The notes: a model not told the origin generated them from the sequence alone. A DNA stretch of 64,000 bases from VXNF01 sp964291305 (GCA_964291305.2 OZ219783.1:1736001-1800000), one strand, 5' to 3'. Shown: positions 1 to 8,882, counted from the first letter of the stretch. A program made the numbers and translations.

Positions 1-1290
1 CCCAAGCGCTAGACGTATTGATATTCTCAGCAACAAGATCGGCGACCAGAGCATCAGCCCAAACAGCCCACGCTTCCGCCTCCGCAGCGAAATCTGATAA
101 ACCGGCAGCACGCGCCTCAGAAGCCGCAGACCTCCAAACCTCAGCGGCACTCCCCCAAGCGCTAGACGTATTTAAATCCTGAGCGGCAAAATCCACTCTC
201 CACGCGTCAGCGTATGCAGACAACGCATCCGCCCGAATGGCATCTTCCGAAAGATCGGCATCGCGCGCCAAAGAAGCCGTCACCCTCCAAGCCTCAGCAG
301 CATCCCCCCAAGCCTCAGACGTATTGATATTCTCAGCAATGATAATTGCGCTCCAAGAGTCAGCCCAAGCAGCCCACGTCGCCGCAGAAGCAGAAATCTC
401 AGGCAAACCGACAACACGCGCTCTGGAGACCACTGAACGCCAGGTCTCCGCTGCACCACTCCAAGCCTCAGACGTGCCAACACCTTTAGCGATGAAATAT
501 TCGACCCAGGCCTCGGCGTAGTCAGTCAAAACACTAGCCCAAGCAGCGTTTTCCGAGAGGTTCGCATTGCGCGCTGCAGAGGCCGCAGACCGCCAGACCT
601 CAGCAGCACTCCTCCACGCGCCAGACGTATTGATGTTCTCAGCCAGGATCAAGGCACTCAACGCGTCGGCGTATGCAGACAACGCATCCGCCCGAATGGC
701 ATCTTCCGAAAGATCGGCATCGCGCGCCAAAGAAGCCGTCACCCGCCAAGCCTCAGCAGCATCCCCCCAAGCCTCAGACGTATTGATATTCTCAGCAACA
801 AGATCGGCCAACAGCGCATCAGCCCAAACAGCCCACGCTTCCGCCTCCGCAGCGAAATCTGATAAACCGGCAGCACGCGCCTCAGAAGCCGCAGCCCGCC
901 AAGCCTCAGCAGCACTCCCCCAAGCGCTAGACGTATTGATATTCTCAGCAACAAGACCGGCGACCAGAGCATCAGCCCAAACAGCCCACGCTTCCGCCTC
1001 CGCAGCGAAATCTGATAAACCGGCAGCACGCGCCTCAGAAGCCGCAGACCTCCAAACCTCAGCGGCACTCCCCCAAGCGCTAGACGTATTTAAATCCTGA
1101 GCGGCAAAATCCACTCTCCACGCGTCAGCGTATGCAGACAACGCATCCGCCCGAATGGCATCTTCCGAAAGATCGGCATCGCGCGCCAAAGAAGCCGTCA
1201 CCCGCCAAGCCTCAGCAGCATCCCCCCAAGCCTCAGACGTATTGATATTCTCAGCAACAAGATCGGCCAACAGCGCATCAGCCCAAACAG
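1..1290. repeat. 153 bp tandem repeats inside the lipoprotein gene
   Basis: The motif acgtatt or a close variant recurs at 13, 166, 319, 472, 625, 778, 931, 1084 and 1237, exactly 153 bp apart each time, which keeps the reading frame (51 codons). There is higher-order duplication: bases 1-338 are nearly identical to 919-1256 (offset 918 = six units), and the block from about 663 recurs from about 1122 (offset 459 = three units). The units at 319-620 are the most divergent. Left of 1 the array may continue. Confidence 0.9.
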
Positions 1291-2341
1291 CCGACACTTG
1301 GGTCCGAACCGCGTTGGCGTCAGCGGTAATGGAGAGTTTTTCCGCAAGGAAGCACGAGAGAAAGTCAGAAAAATATGTTTCTGCTAAGACTTCTGCGAAA
1401 TCAGGGTCACGGATCCAACCACACTCATCGGTTCGGTCTCGATTTGCCCTTACCACATCTGCAGCGGCAGACCACGCCTGTGCAGACGCCCGCAGTGCAT
1501 TTGCTGCAGTTTCCCAAGCCTCTGGCGTGTTTTCAGCTATAGCACTTGTATACGCGGCCCTCGCTCCCATTTCGGTTACTGCTGCTTCTGCCCATATGGC
1601 AAAAACCTCTTCGCCGTCATTACGAGATGAGGTGGCTGCAGTCCGCCACACATCGGCAGCCGCCCGCCATGCGTTAGTTGCACTTGCCCAGGTCTCCGAT
1701 GTGTTGACTGCGTACGCAACCGACTGGGTTGCTTGGGCGTCAAGCATTTCAGCGCGAGCGTTGGTATGAGCAGCCAACATGTGGCTGTTAAAGTCAAGCT
1801 CAGCGGCTACGGTTCGCAACGCGTCAGCAGCAGCTCGCAATGCCGTTGCTGCAGTTAGATGTGCCTCAGGAGTACCGACAGATACCGCCTCCACTGAAGC
1901 AGCGCTAGCATATGCCTCAGCGGCTTCAGCATCAGCATAAGAAGCCTCCTCCAGGTAATTCGCGTCACGGAGAGCGGCGGCAAGAGAGCGCAAGGACTCC
2001 GATGCCGTTTGCCATGCCCCAAAAGTCCCCATTCCTATAGCTCGCACTTGCGCAGCCTGCGCATCAGCCCATAATGCTGGGAGTTCATCGATTTCTCGAA
2101 GAACATTTCCCGCACCTTCTGCAATTTCCGCAACGACTTCTAATTCACCGACTGTGTCGGACTCGCCAACCTCATCCTCCGTTCCGGCCACGTTAGCTGA
2201 CTCAGTCGAAATAGGAGCTTCTGGACCGGGCGCGGGCAATTCCCTAAAATCGCTAGTTTTTGCACAGGAAGAAATCACCAGTCCAACAAACACCACTAAG
2301 ACTGCTGCAGCTACTAACCGAGGGACTAGTCGAGGTTTCAT
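1..2341 (-). CDS. Large Ala/Trp-rich tandem-repeat lipoprotein, incomplete at the left edge
   Basis: The frame is open from ATG 2341 to the window edge (780 codons, no stop), so the C-terminus lies outside. GAGGAG sits 8 bases upstream of the ATG. The N-terminus has a basic start (MKPRLVPRLV), a hydrophobic core and a lipobox-like VISSC with Cys about residue 26, so export and lipid anchoring are predicted. A Glu/Pro/Asp-rich linker follows, then degenerate helical repeats, a short stretch with two further Cys (about residues 305-330), then near-perfect 51-residue repeats of the type AENINTSSAWGSAAEAW. Composition (Ala, Glu, Trp, Arg) suggests helical repeats, perhaps a surface stalk or binding rod. 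I recognise no family and propose no function beyond an envelope-anchored repeat protein. ORFs on the opposite strand here are shadows of the repeat. Confidence 0.85.
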   Translation of the reverse strand, partial: MKPRLVPRLVAAAVLVVFVGLVISSCAKTSDFRELPAPGPEAPISTESANVAGTEDEVGESDTVGELEVVAEIAEGAGNVLREIDELPALWADAQAAQVRAIGMGTFGAWQTASESLRSLAAALRDANYLEEASYADAEAAEAYASAASVEAVSVGTPEAHLTAATALRAAADALRTVAAELDFNSHMLAAHTNARAEMLDAQATQSVAYAVNTSETWASATNAWRAAADVWRTAATSSRNDGEEVFAIWAEAAVTEMGARAAYTSAIAENTPEAWETAANALRASAQAWSAAADVVRANRDRTDECGWIRDPDFAEVLAETYFSDFLSCFLAEKLSITADANAVRTQVSAVWADALLADLVAENINTSEAWGDAAEAWRVTASLARDADLSEDAIRADALSAYADAWRVDFAAQDLNTSSAWGSAAEVWRSAASEARAAGLSDFAAEAEAWAVWADALVAGLVAENINTSSAWGSAAEAWRAAASEARAAGLSDFAAEAEAWAVWADALLADLVAENINTSEAWGDAAEAWRVTASLARDADLSEDAIRADALSAYADALSALILAENINTSGAWRSAAEVWRSAASAARNANLSENAAWASVLTDYAEAWVEYFIAKGVGTSEAWSGAAETWRSVVSRARVVGLPEISASAATWAAWADSWSAIIIAENINTSEAWGDAAEAWRVTASLARDADLSEDAIRADALSAYADAWRVDFAAQDLNTSSAWGSAAEVWRSAASEARAAGLSDFAAEAEAWAVWADALVADLVAENINTSSAW

Positions 2342-2714
2342 TTCTTGCGCTCCTCGACTCTCTTCAAGGTCGTTCTGTTCTCTATGATTCATATGCACTA
2401 TGCCTGATTGTCGTCTCTGGACATTGGCATATTTTACAGGTTGATCTCATTCTTGTCTAGTTGAACTATCAGGAAAATACACAATTGTGATGCTGCAATT
2501 CTATACATGTTTGGGTCGTTAGAGGATGTGCGTAAACCCGCGGGTTGGTGGCTATGCGCGAAAACGCTCTCAGCGACTGCTAGGGGATCCTCATCCGACG
2601 ATCGCCGCTCATTACCTCTGTCAGCCACCTGGCAGCCCGGTCGTGGTGAAGCGAGGAGCGATCAGTGGTGTGCGGCAGCAGGCTGGTTTCGACCAGCTAC
2701 AGATACTCCACCTA
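2342..2714. other. Intergenic, no gene seen
   Basis: This stretch lies upstream of the lipoprotein start and downstream of the helicase stop, both on the minus strand. It must hold the lipoprotein promoter, but I see no convincing -35/-10 pair, RNA or terminator. Small ORFs here lack coding character. The part from about 2342 to 2500 is clearly more AT-rich than its surroundings. Confidence 0.5.
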
Positions 2715-5516
2715 TCAGCTCCAGAGCCAGTCGAGATCCGCGAAGGCGAGCGAGTGGCCGAAGTCTTCGATGTTGTCTTCAACGTTGAGGATGAGGCACC
2801 GGTCGGTGCCGCCGTTGAGTGGACCTCGGAGGCCTCGCCCGATCATCTGAAAATAGAGGTTCGGACTGTATACGGGGCGGGCGACGATGATCGCTCGAGT
2901 CTTCGGCGCGTCGAACCCCTCGCGGAATACGCCGTAGTTGCAGAGTGCCTTGATCTGACCTTTACGAAAATCTTCGACCACGCGTCGGCGAGCCGTCGGT
3001 TTGGTCTCTTCGGTGACTGCCGCCGCATTGACTCCCTCAAGCTTGAGTAGTGCGGCCAGAGTCTGAGCGTGCTCAACTGAGGTAGCGAAAATCAGCGTCG
3101 GCCAATCCGACTGAATGTGCATTTTGTGTGCGTTGAGGATGCTGTGAGTGCGTTCAGTGCTATTAGCGATTCGATTCTCCACAGACGAAGGCAGCCAAGC
3201 CAGCAGATGCTCTCCTCGCTCCGGATCTCTCGTGAACCGCCAAATCTCCTCCCGCTCCTCAGGGCTTAGCTGGAACGTTCCGCCCTGGATTTGTTCGTGG
3301 TCGGCCTGAGCTAGTACCCCATCTTTCTGCAATTCTCTGACGACCATCTCTGGATTATCGTGCGCGAACGCGCCTCTATCGAGTCGGTTTCTTCCGTAGC
3401 GACTCGCAAGCCGGTTGGTCTCCTCCTTGTCGTGTCCGCGGTATGGCGTAGCCGTGAGACCGAGGAGGAAGGGTTCGTCCTCGCGTCGGTGGTACGTCAA
3501 CCCGATCTCCTGCATGACCGATGTGTACGTCGGAGCGATGGATCCATGCGCCTCATCGATAACCAAGAGCCTGAAGTCCTTCAAGAATTTATATTCCTCT
3601 GGCCGGGAGGAAAGCCTCGACTTGAGCGTCTGTATCGTGGCAACAACCACATGTCTTTCGGTCGTCAGCATCGGCGGGGGCTGTCCGCTCCACATCCTCG
3701 AGATGCGGAGTTGCTCAGCCTCGCTCCCCTCGCTCCGCCAAACTTGCACCCACGCTTCGACAGCCTGCTCACAGAGTTCGTCGCGATCTGCGACCCAAAG
3801 AATGCCCCCACTAAATCCGTCGTCCCGCACGGTTTCGACAATCGCCTGCACCGCGACCCTGGTCTTCCCCGACCCAGTGGGCATGCTGACCATGCCACGC
3901 CGCTGGTGAATGTCGCTACTATCCGATCTAAGCATCTGGCGCACGTTGGCAGCGACGACCTTTTGATAGGGGTGCAAGGCGGGCAGCGATAGGGGACCCT
4001 CGACCTCCTCGAAGGGTGGACGCTTACGCTGCTGCTCCCCTGCCCATTTATCGGCGAAACCCAAAGAGCGGACGAAAGCCACAGCACGCGGTGAACCGGC
4101 CCATTTTCTTGGCCGACCGAGGTCATCCAGAGCCGACCTGAACTCCCAAAGGGTATCGGATTGGTAGAGAGCAACCGCCGCCTCAGCGATCCTGATCGCT
4201 GTCAGCGGCTCGTCGCCCTCTACCAGCAAGTTCAAGAGTGACCGAGGAAGACGGTTTCGTAGATTCTCCTCGCCCACCGCTGCCAGAAGACGCTCGGCAT
4301 CAGTTGAGCACTGCCTTACTTCTTCTCGCCTCTTTTTAATTTCAGCAGGCGTTTGGCGCTTCAAGATTACTGAGATCTCGGAGCCCTCTAACTCGATGTT
4401 GAGGACTTCCGTGACTAGTTCGAGCGCAGCCCTCTCGTCATCCTCGACACTGACAACTAGATAGACATCATTGGCATGAGCAATGCATAGGCGATTCTCA
4501 CCAAGAACGCGTATTCGCTCACAGGTAACGAGGTTGGCGTTTCTCTGGGATCCCTGTAGGTGTTCCTGCAACCCAGGCCAAATGTCAGTCAGAGGTGTCG
4601 GATCTCCGTCGTCGAATAAGTCCGGAACCGGATCAGACAGTTTGAACGCCTTTTTGATTTTCGCATTGTTCGGATGCTGAAGCAGCTCGTCTAGAGCCTC
4701 AGAACTCGAGGGCTGTGGGCTAAGAGCGGCTGCAAGCGGTACGATCCCTGAAGTCGTCTTGACCTTCCCATGCTTTTTGAGAAGGTAAATTGGAAGCGAA
4801 TCGCACTCCATCGGGTCGAACTTCTCGCGGTAGGTTCGATTCGTCCCCGTGTGGGCCATAACCCACGGCTCAAAGCAACCGTCCAACTCTAGGAGAGCAG
4901 AGGTGTAGGCAGCGGCCGCTTCCTCTGATAGCTGCAGCAAAATACTTAGAGGGCCGATATCACTTTTTTTTACAAAATCCAGGGAGGCGGATTGGGGAGT
5001 ATGCGGCAAACCAGGTTGTCCCTTAAATACATTTGCTTGATTATGCCGATATTCTGAGAATAGATTTTCCCCAACTACTCCGTATTCGACGGAAGGTCCA
5101 GAGCTTACTTTCATCTTGCATAGAAGTTCCCCGTCAAGCTCGTGGAATTCAGTGTCAACGGTTGAGCTATTATCTCGACCGTCGTCGCCAGGAACAATGG
5201 CGCCAGGCCGTAAGACACAGTTAAGTGGTTTCCAATCCCCAGCACGTGTTCGTAATTGCAGGCTGTGCCGCCAGTCGTGATGCTCATCAATGATCTTGAA
5301 GGCATCCTCAGAACTGAGGTTTCGTGATGCTTGCCAAAACTCTTCGAGCAGACTGTGGTTGGGCTTAGGACGGTATCTATGAACCAATAGACTATCTGCG
5401 ATATTCCTAAATCTACGCTCAGCGGATGGTAGCTTGAGGCCGAGTTTTTTCAGCCCCGCTAGGGTATCCCGATCCTGCACTAAATCCGTATCGACGGTGG
5501 AATTCTCAGCATTCAT
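2715..5516 (-). CDS. SF2 DEAH-type helicase, C-terminal part of a broken HSP90-like ATPase-helicase fusion
   Basis: The 933-residue frame has a Walker A SMPTGSGKT near residue 545, DEAH (LLVIDEAHG) near 655, LTATPYRG, and an arginine-rich motif VI (GRGLRGP) near 893. This is the type III restriction/UvrB-like arrangement of SF2 helicases. The first ~400 residues have no recognisable helicase motif and look like the middle of the larger protein. The ATG at 5516 is probably internal: the same frame runs upstream without a stop to about 5615 with a coding-like sequence (SGEWSNPDPNHLFLPTDSD), where it meets the frame of the preceding fragment. Whether translation restarts at 5516 is unknown. Proteins of this fused type often occur in accessory, defence-like loci; a defence role here is inference. 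Confidence 0.75.
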   Translation of the reverse strand: MNAENSTVDTDLVQDRDTLAGLKKLGLKLPSAERRFRNIADSLLVHRYRPKPNHSLLEEFWQASRNLSSEDAFKIIDEHHDWRHSLQLRTRAGDWKPLNCVLRPGAIVPGDDGRDNSSTVDTEFHELDGELLCKMKVSSGPSVEYGVVGENLFSEYRHNQANVFKGQPGLPHTPQSASLDFVKKSDIGPLSILLQLSEEAAAAYTSALLELDGCFEPWVMAHTGTNRTYREKFDPMECDSLPIYLLKKHGKVKTTSGIVPLAAALSPQPSSSEALDELLQHPNNAKIKKAFKLSDPVPDLFDDGDPTPLTDIWPGLQEHLQGSQRNANLVTCERIRVLGENRLCIAHANDVYLVVSVEDDERAALELVTEVLNIELEGSEISVILKRQTPAEIKKRREEVRQCSTDAERLLAAVGEENLRNRLPRSLLNLLVEGDEPLTAIRIAEAAVALYQSDTLWEFRSALDDLGRPRKWAGSPRAVAFVRSLGFADKWAGEQQRKRPPFEEVEGPLSLPALHPYQKVVAANVRQMLRSDSSDIHQRRGMVSMPTGSGKTRVAVQAIVETVRDDGFSGGILWVADRDELCEQAVEAWVQVWRSEGSEAEQLRISRMWSGQPPPMLTTERHVVVATIQTLKSRLSSRPEEYKFLKDFRLLVIDEAHGSIAPTYTSVMQEIGLTYHRREDEPFLLGLTATPYRGHDKEETNRLASRYGRNRLDRGAFAHDNPEMVVRELQKDGVLAQADHEQIQGGTFQLSPEEREEIWRFTRDPERGEHLLAWLPSSVENRIANSTERTHSILNAHKMHIQSDWPTLIFATSVEHAQTLAALLKLEGVNAAAVTEETKPTARRRVVEDFRKGQIKALCNYGVFREGFDAPKTRAIIVARPVYSPNLYFQMIGRGLRGPLNGGTDRCLILNVEDNIEDFGHSLAFADLDWLWS

Positions 5517-6218
5517 GTCGAGAACAACATCGGAATCCGTCGGGAGAAAAAGATGATTTGGGTCAGGGTTACTCCATTCCCCAGACTGTTTAGCACGATC
5601 CGACCGAGGGTGGTACCCTTTCTCCTTTCGTCGGAAATGAGAGCGGCGGTTTGGATCGCAGCCATCGATGCACTGACCTCTTCGCCTGGCGCAGAGTGAT
5701 GCACAAGAGCTTCAAGCCACTCGGCGATCGATTTTCGCGGTGGCCGTGATTCCTCTCCATTGGCGGCCTCGAACAGCCAGTTGATGGCTGTGAGTCTTGG
5801 CCTTTTTAGTGCTTTTTTGTGCAACCAGTCTTTCGGCCGATTCGGATACGCTGACCATCGCTCGAATGGCTTGACTTCTATCCCATCAGCTGTCAGTTCC
5901 CTTGGTGGATAATTAATTTCTTGAATTCGACGGAGTTTCCCTTCTTGATCGGGAACTATCGCTCGCTCAGCTAACTCGGCAAGGAGCTGACTCCTTAGTG
6001 AGTCAGCATGGCTATAATTACCCGTCCCTTTTTTGTGCTGAAGCACGTCTAAGTGGCGCGCGGGGTCATCATTCGTTTTGATCTCCGTAAGCGACTCGGC
6101 AATCAAAGATGCCGCGGCTTCAATCAACTCGTTGTTGTAGGGGCCGTCGAGGAGGTTTTGGCGGTCCTCATTCGTCTTCCAGGGAGCGTTGAGGATGCCA
6201 GAAACTAGGCTCTGAGTT
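5513..6218 (-). pseudogene. Middle fragment of the HSP90-like ATPase-helicase gene
   Basis: From 6217 down, the frame reads TQSLVSGILNAPWKTNEDR, a motif typical of large sacsin/HSP90-like bacterial ATPases, and continues past ATG 6127. The upstream end is cut by the inserted element at 6219. Near 5616-5618 (plus-strand ccc, minus-strand ggg) the coding signal moves to another frame: the frame with a plausible product after this point is the helicase frame. One extra G in the run would read ERRKGYHPRSDRA and continue into the helicase. The existing frame instead ends at 5513 with the unconvincing tail FFSRRIPMLFST. This is a second lesion in addition to the insertion, or a sequencing error. 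Confidence 0.8.
6211..6218. repeat. Target site duplication, left copy
   Basis: TCTGAGTT directly abuts the left inverted repeat and is repeated exactly at 8964-8971 next to the right one. Eight bases is the duplication length usual for the IS1595 family. Fusing the flanks over one copy restores the interrupted reading frame. Confidence 0.95.
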
Positions 6219-6243
6219 GGGGCTTATATCGGATAGTGCCCAA
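6219..6243. repeat. Left terminal inverted repeat
   Basis: It begins GGGGCTTATATCGGATAGTG and its 25 bases are the exact reverse complement of 8939-8963. Further inward both ends share a looser G-rich stretch (gctgggg), about 5-12 bases past the repeat. Confidence 0.95.
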
Positions 6244-6262
6244 GTTGGGCTGGGGTAGGGCG

Positions 6263-6985
6263 TTAGCTGTTGTTGGGGATGTTGAGTGTTGTGACGCGCC
6301 ATGCTGCTTTTTTGCGTAGGTCGTCGTAGTGGAGGCGTACTCTGAAGTCTTCTCCGAGGGTGGGGGCGTCTCGGCCGACGCGCCAGATGGTGTCTGTGGC
6401 TGTGGGGTTGTAGGTGTTTTGGAGTTGCCCGTTGGGGATGCACGCGAGGACGATCTGGTAGAGCTGGCGAGCTGTGGTTTCTGTGTAGATGAATTTGGCG
6501 ATGATTGTGACGACGGTGAGTCGTCGGTTGTTACGCTTGATGATGGGTTCGAGTCCGCCGGGTTCGTCTAGCGGCTGGTTTCGGCGCATTAGCCGTACCC
6601 GCATCGAGGTTTGGGACATCTGGATCGTTGCCGTGCGGTCGCCGTTATGTTTTTCGGCCTTAGCGTCGAGCATCAGCGCTACCGGATGCGGGGCGGGCGT
6701 GAACGCGTAGATCGCTTTCTTGTAGTCGACTTTGCCGTATAGTCGCTCAGCGAATCCTGGCAGCGCCATGACTTGCATGGCTTCGCGGGTCACGTCTTCG
6801 GCGATGTCTTGAGGGTGGTCAGTGTCCTCGCGGAAGATTGTCGTGGCCATTGGCAAATAGTCCCGCAAGGCTTGGGTCACCATTGCCAACACTGTTTGCT
6901 CTAAGAGTTCTAGCTGTGCGTGCGCCATTCCCGAAGAGGTGCCGTTTGTTCTGGGGTTCGGGCGTGTTGGCCGTGGGTTCGTCAT
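6263..6985 (-). CDS. SfiI-like type II restriction endonuclease
   Basis: The product (240 residues from ATG 6985) aligns from memory along its length with SfiI (269 residues), the tetrameric enzyme that cuts GGCCNNNNNGGCC. Shared landmarks in order are LELLEQTVLAMVTQALRDY near the start, KVDYKK, VALMLDAKA, RQLYQIVLA, YNP and DDLRKKAAWRV at the end. The Asp of VDYKK and the D-A-K of LDAKA match the catalytic Asp/Asp-x-Lys of SfiI. ATG 6985 is chosen because GGAG lies 12 bases upstream; in-frame starts also exist at 7024 and 6928. It overlaps the methyltransferase gene by 167 bases in another frame. Cut site is inferred, not shown. Confidence 0.85.
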   Translation of the reverse strand: MTNPRPTRPNPRTNGTSSGMAHAQLELLEQTVLAMVTQALRDYLPMATTIFREDTDHPQDIAEDVTREAMQVMALPGFAERLYGKVDYKKAIYAFTPAPHPVALMLDAKAEKHNGDRTATIQMSQTSMRVRLMRRNQPLDEPGGLEPIIKRNNRRLTVVTIIAKFIYTETTARQLYQIVLACIPNGQLQNTYNPTATDTIWRVGRDAPTLGEDFRVRLHYDDLRKKAAWRVTTLNIPNNS

Positions 6986-7886
6986 TAGTTCTTGTCTCCG
7001 CCAGGGTCGCGTAGTGGTTGTCAAGGTCGATGCCCAGCCAGCGCCTACCGAGTCGTTTCGCCACAGCTGTGGTGGTGCCTGAACCCACGAAAGGGTCTAG
7101 CACCACACCACCGACCGGGGTGAGCAGTTTGATTGCTCGGGCTGCCAGCTCTTCGGGGAACTCGGCTTCGTGTCGGGAGTTGCGGCGCACTGACGGTATG
7201 CGCCAAACACCGCGCGATCCCCACTCAGACCACTCGTCGCCAGTCAATCGGTTTCGGTCGAACGTAGTAATACCCGGCCGCCAGAACACATAGAGGTGCT
7301 CAAACTCGTCGACTGCTCGGTAAGACGTTGAATGCCACCGACTATTCGCCCAGCATGGATCTTTATGCCAAATCCGCTGGTCGTAGAGATACAGGCCAGC
7401 GACCTCGGCCCACTCGGCGAGCAAACACCCAGTAAGCAGAACTTTTGTGCCGCACTGCTGCTTCCCGCCTCGCACATTGTTGTTCTCTAGGCGACGCTGC
7501 ACTGTCTGTTCGCTACAGCCCAACATCCCGGCCAGCTCGTAGCGAGACGCCCCCGGGCGCGTCTGCTGAGCGGCGAGCACATCAGCACGAGTCACAGCTT
7601 GTTTCTTGCCGCTTATGTTGTCCGCCTGAAAGCGGGGCATCTCAGCGTCAGGGAAACAAAGAATGTCACCAATGTTTACCGCCACAAAACCGCCCGGACG
7701 GATCACCCGGGTGTGCGCAGCCAGTACACCTCGAACCAGCTCGCACCAATCTTCGAACGTCTCAAGGCTCGACTCGTACTCTTTGCCAACAAAATAAGGC
7801 GGCGACCACAAGCTCAAATCAATACTCGCCTCAGGCAAAGTAGCCAACACCCCCCGAGCATCACCGGCCACTATCCGATCTAACAT
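6819..7886 (-). CDS. DNA methyltransferase (beta class, probably N4-cytosine) of the SfiI-like system
   Basis: Motif IV is SPPY (LSLWSPPYFVG) near residue 30, and motif I is DPFVGSGTT near residue 265, followed by LGIDLD. The order IV before I is the beta class, and SPPY favours N4-cytosine over adenine. A helix-turn-helix-like insert (SRYELAGMLGCSEQTVQRRL) lies near residues 115-140, between IV and I, where the target-recognition region belongs; it could bind DNA or operator sequence. ATG 7886 is used; GTG 7889 is equally possible. The C-terminal tail after about residue 300 runs through the start of the endonuclease gene. It would protect host DNA from the adjacent endonuclease. Confidence 0.85.
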   Translation of the reverse strand: MLDRIVAGDARGVLATLPEASIDLSLWSPPYFVGKEYESSLETFEDWCELVRGVLAAHTRVIRPGGFVAVNIGDILCFPDAEMPRFQADNISGKKQAVTRADVLAAQQTRPGASRYELAGMLGCSEQTVQRRLENNNVRGGKQQCGTKVLLTGCLLAEWAEVAGLYLYDQRIWHKDPCWANSRWHSTSYRAVDEFEHLYVFWRPGITTFDRNRLTGDEWSEWGSRGVWRIPSVRRNSRHEAEFPEELAARAIKLLTPVGGVVLDPFVGSGTTTAVAKRLGRRWLGIDLDNHYATLAETRTNDEPTANTPEPQNKRHLFGNGARTARTLRANSVGNGDPSLAGLFANGHDNLPRGH

Positions 7887-7898
7887 CACAGAAACCCG

Positions 7899-8882
7899 CT
7901 AGAAAGCCAAAACAGCGCCAACACTGCGACGGCCCACTAAACCCCGATAGGTAAGCCGCCTACGGTTCATACACCTGACCAGTCGACCCATCTGGTCGAT
8001 CGTGTCCAACGACCTGGTGTTGTGGCGGTGTTGGAACTCGGCAACATAGCGGTGCAGGTGCCGAGGGCTCATCTGGTGGTAGGTGCCGTGGTAGCCGCGT
8101 TTGAGCATCGCCCAGAAGCTCTCCAGGCCGTTCGTGTGCGCCTGGCCGTTCACATACTCCGCCGTCGAGTGTCTGACCGCCTCATGCAAATACCCGCAGT
8201 CTCTGAGCGGTCGGTAGCCGGATGCTTCGTCGGTGAACACCACCGCGCCCGGCTCGGCATGATCCATAACCGTCCCAACAAGCGAACTAGCCGTGTTGTC
8301 GTAAACCACCCTGGCGGCGACCTGGTTCGTGGCCCGATCCTTCACGCCCACCACAATAGCCTTGCCCACACCACCACCGCCGGGATTTATGCGCTTGCGC
8401 TGGTGCTTGTTCCGCTCCACCCCGCCCACATAAGTCTCGTCAGCCTCCACCGGACCGGCGAACAAGACATCCCCCTCGGCCATGGCCTCGCGCAGCCGGT
8501 GCAACAGAAACCACGCCGCCTTTTGGCTAATCCGCAGGTCGCGGTGCAGTTTCATGCTGCTCACCCCACCCAAACTGGTCAACAAAATGTAGATCGCGAA
8601 CACCCAGATCTGATAGCCCAGATTCGAGCACTCCATCACCGTCCCAGTTCTCACACTGAACCTGCGCCGGCAGTCGCGGCACCGGAACGGCATCGTCGAA
8701 TGCGCCGCACCCTTCTGCACACTCACCGACCCACACCGCGGACAAACCACCCCACTCGCCCAACGCCGAGCGACCAGCCAACCCTCCGCCGCCGCGTCAG
8801 ACGGAAACAAACGCACCAACTCGACCAACGAAACAGCACACCGCCCCGCACGACCCGGAGCCCTCCCCGCACACCTGCTCAT
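7899..8882 (-). CDS. IS1595-family (ISXO2-like) transposase
   Basis: A zinc ribbon opens the protein (CPRCGS ... CRDCRRRFSVRTGT, residues ~47-80). The ISXO2-like catalytic domain follows with VEADETYVGG (first Asp), VVFTDEASGY (second Asp) and HTNGLESFWAMLKRG (Glu region), matching the DDE-type core of the family. At 327 residues it is full length and uninterrupted. The N-terminal ~20 residues are Arg/Gly-rich and the true start may be slightly inside. Its position 57 bases from the right inverted repeat fits it as the gene mobilising the whole unit. Confidence 0.93.
   Translation of the reverse strand: MSRCAGRAPGRAGRCAVSLVELVRLFPSDAAAEGWLVARRWASGVVCPRCGSVSVQKGAAHSTMPFRCRDCRRRFSVRTGTVMECSNLGYQIWVFAIYILLTSLGGVSSMKLHRDLRISQKAAWFLLHRLREAMAEGDVLFAGPVEADETYVGGVERNKHQRKRINPGGGGVGKAIVVGVKDRATNQVAARVVYDNTASSLVGTVMDHAEPGAVVFTDEASGYRPLRDCGYLHEAVRHSTAEYVNGQAHTNGLESFWAMLKRGYHGTYHQMSPRHLHRYVAEFQHRHNTRSLDTIDQMGRLVRCMNRRRLTYRGLVGRRSVGAVLAF

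Noticed and set aside
1..1290. CRISPR array as explanation of the repeats
   Set aside because: Units are 153 bp, contiguous and keep a reading frame; there are no spacers and no cas genes.
237..1769. Three plus-strand ORFs (237-521, 567-1100, 1155-1769) of repeated Ala/Ser-rich sequence
   Set aside because: They are antisense shadows of the repeat lipoprotein, which has a signal peptide, ribosome site and one unbroken 780-codon frame on the minus strand.
3915..3935. Sequence actatccgatctaa in the helicase resembling the IS end
   Set aside because: No second end, no duplication and it lies in conserved-looking coding sequence; taken as chance.
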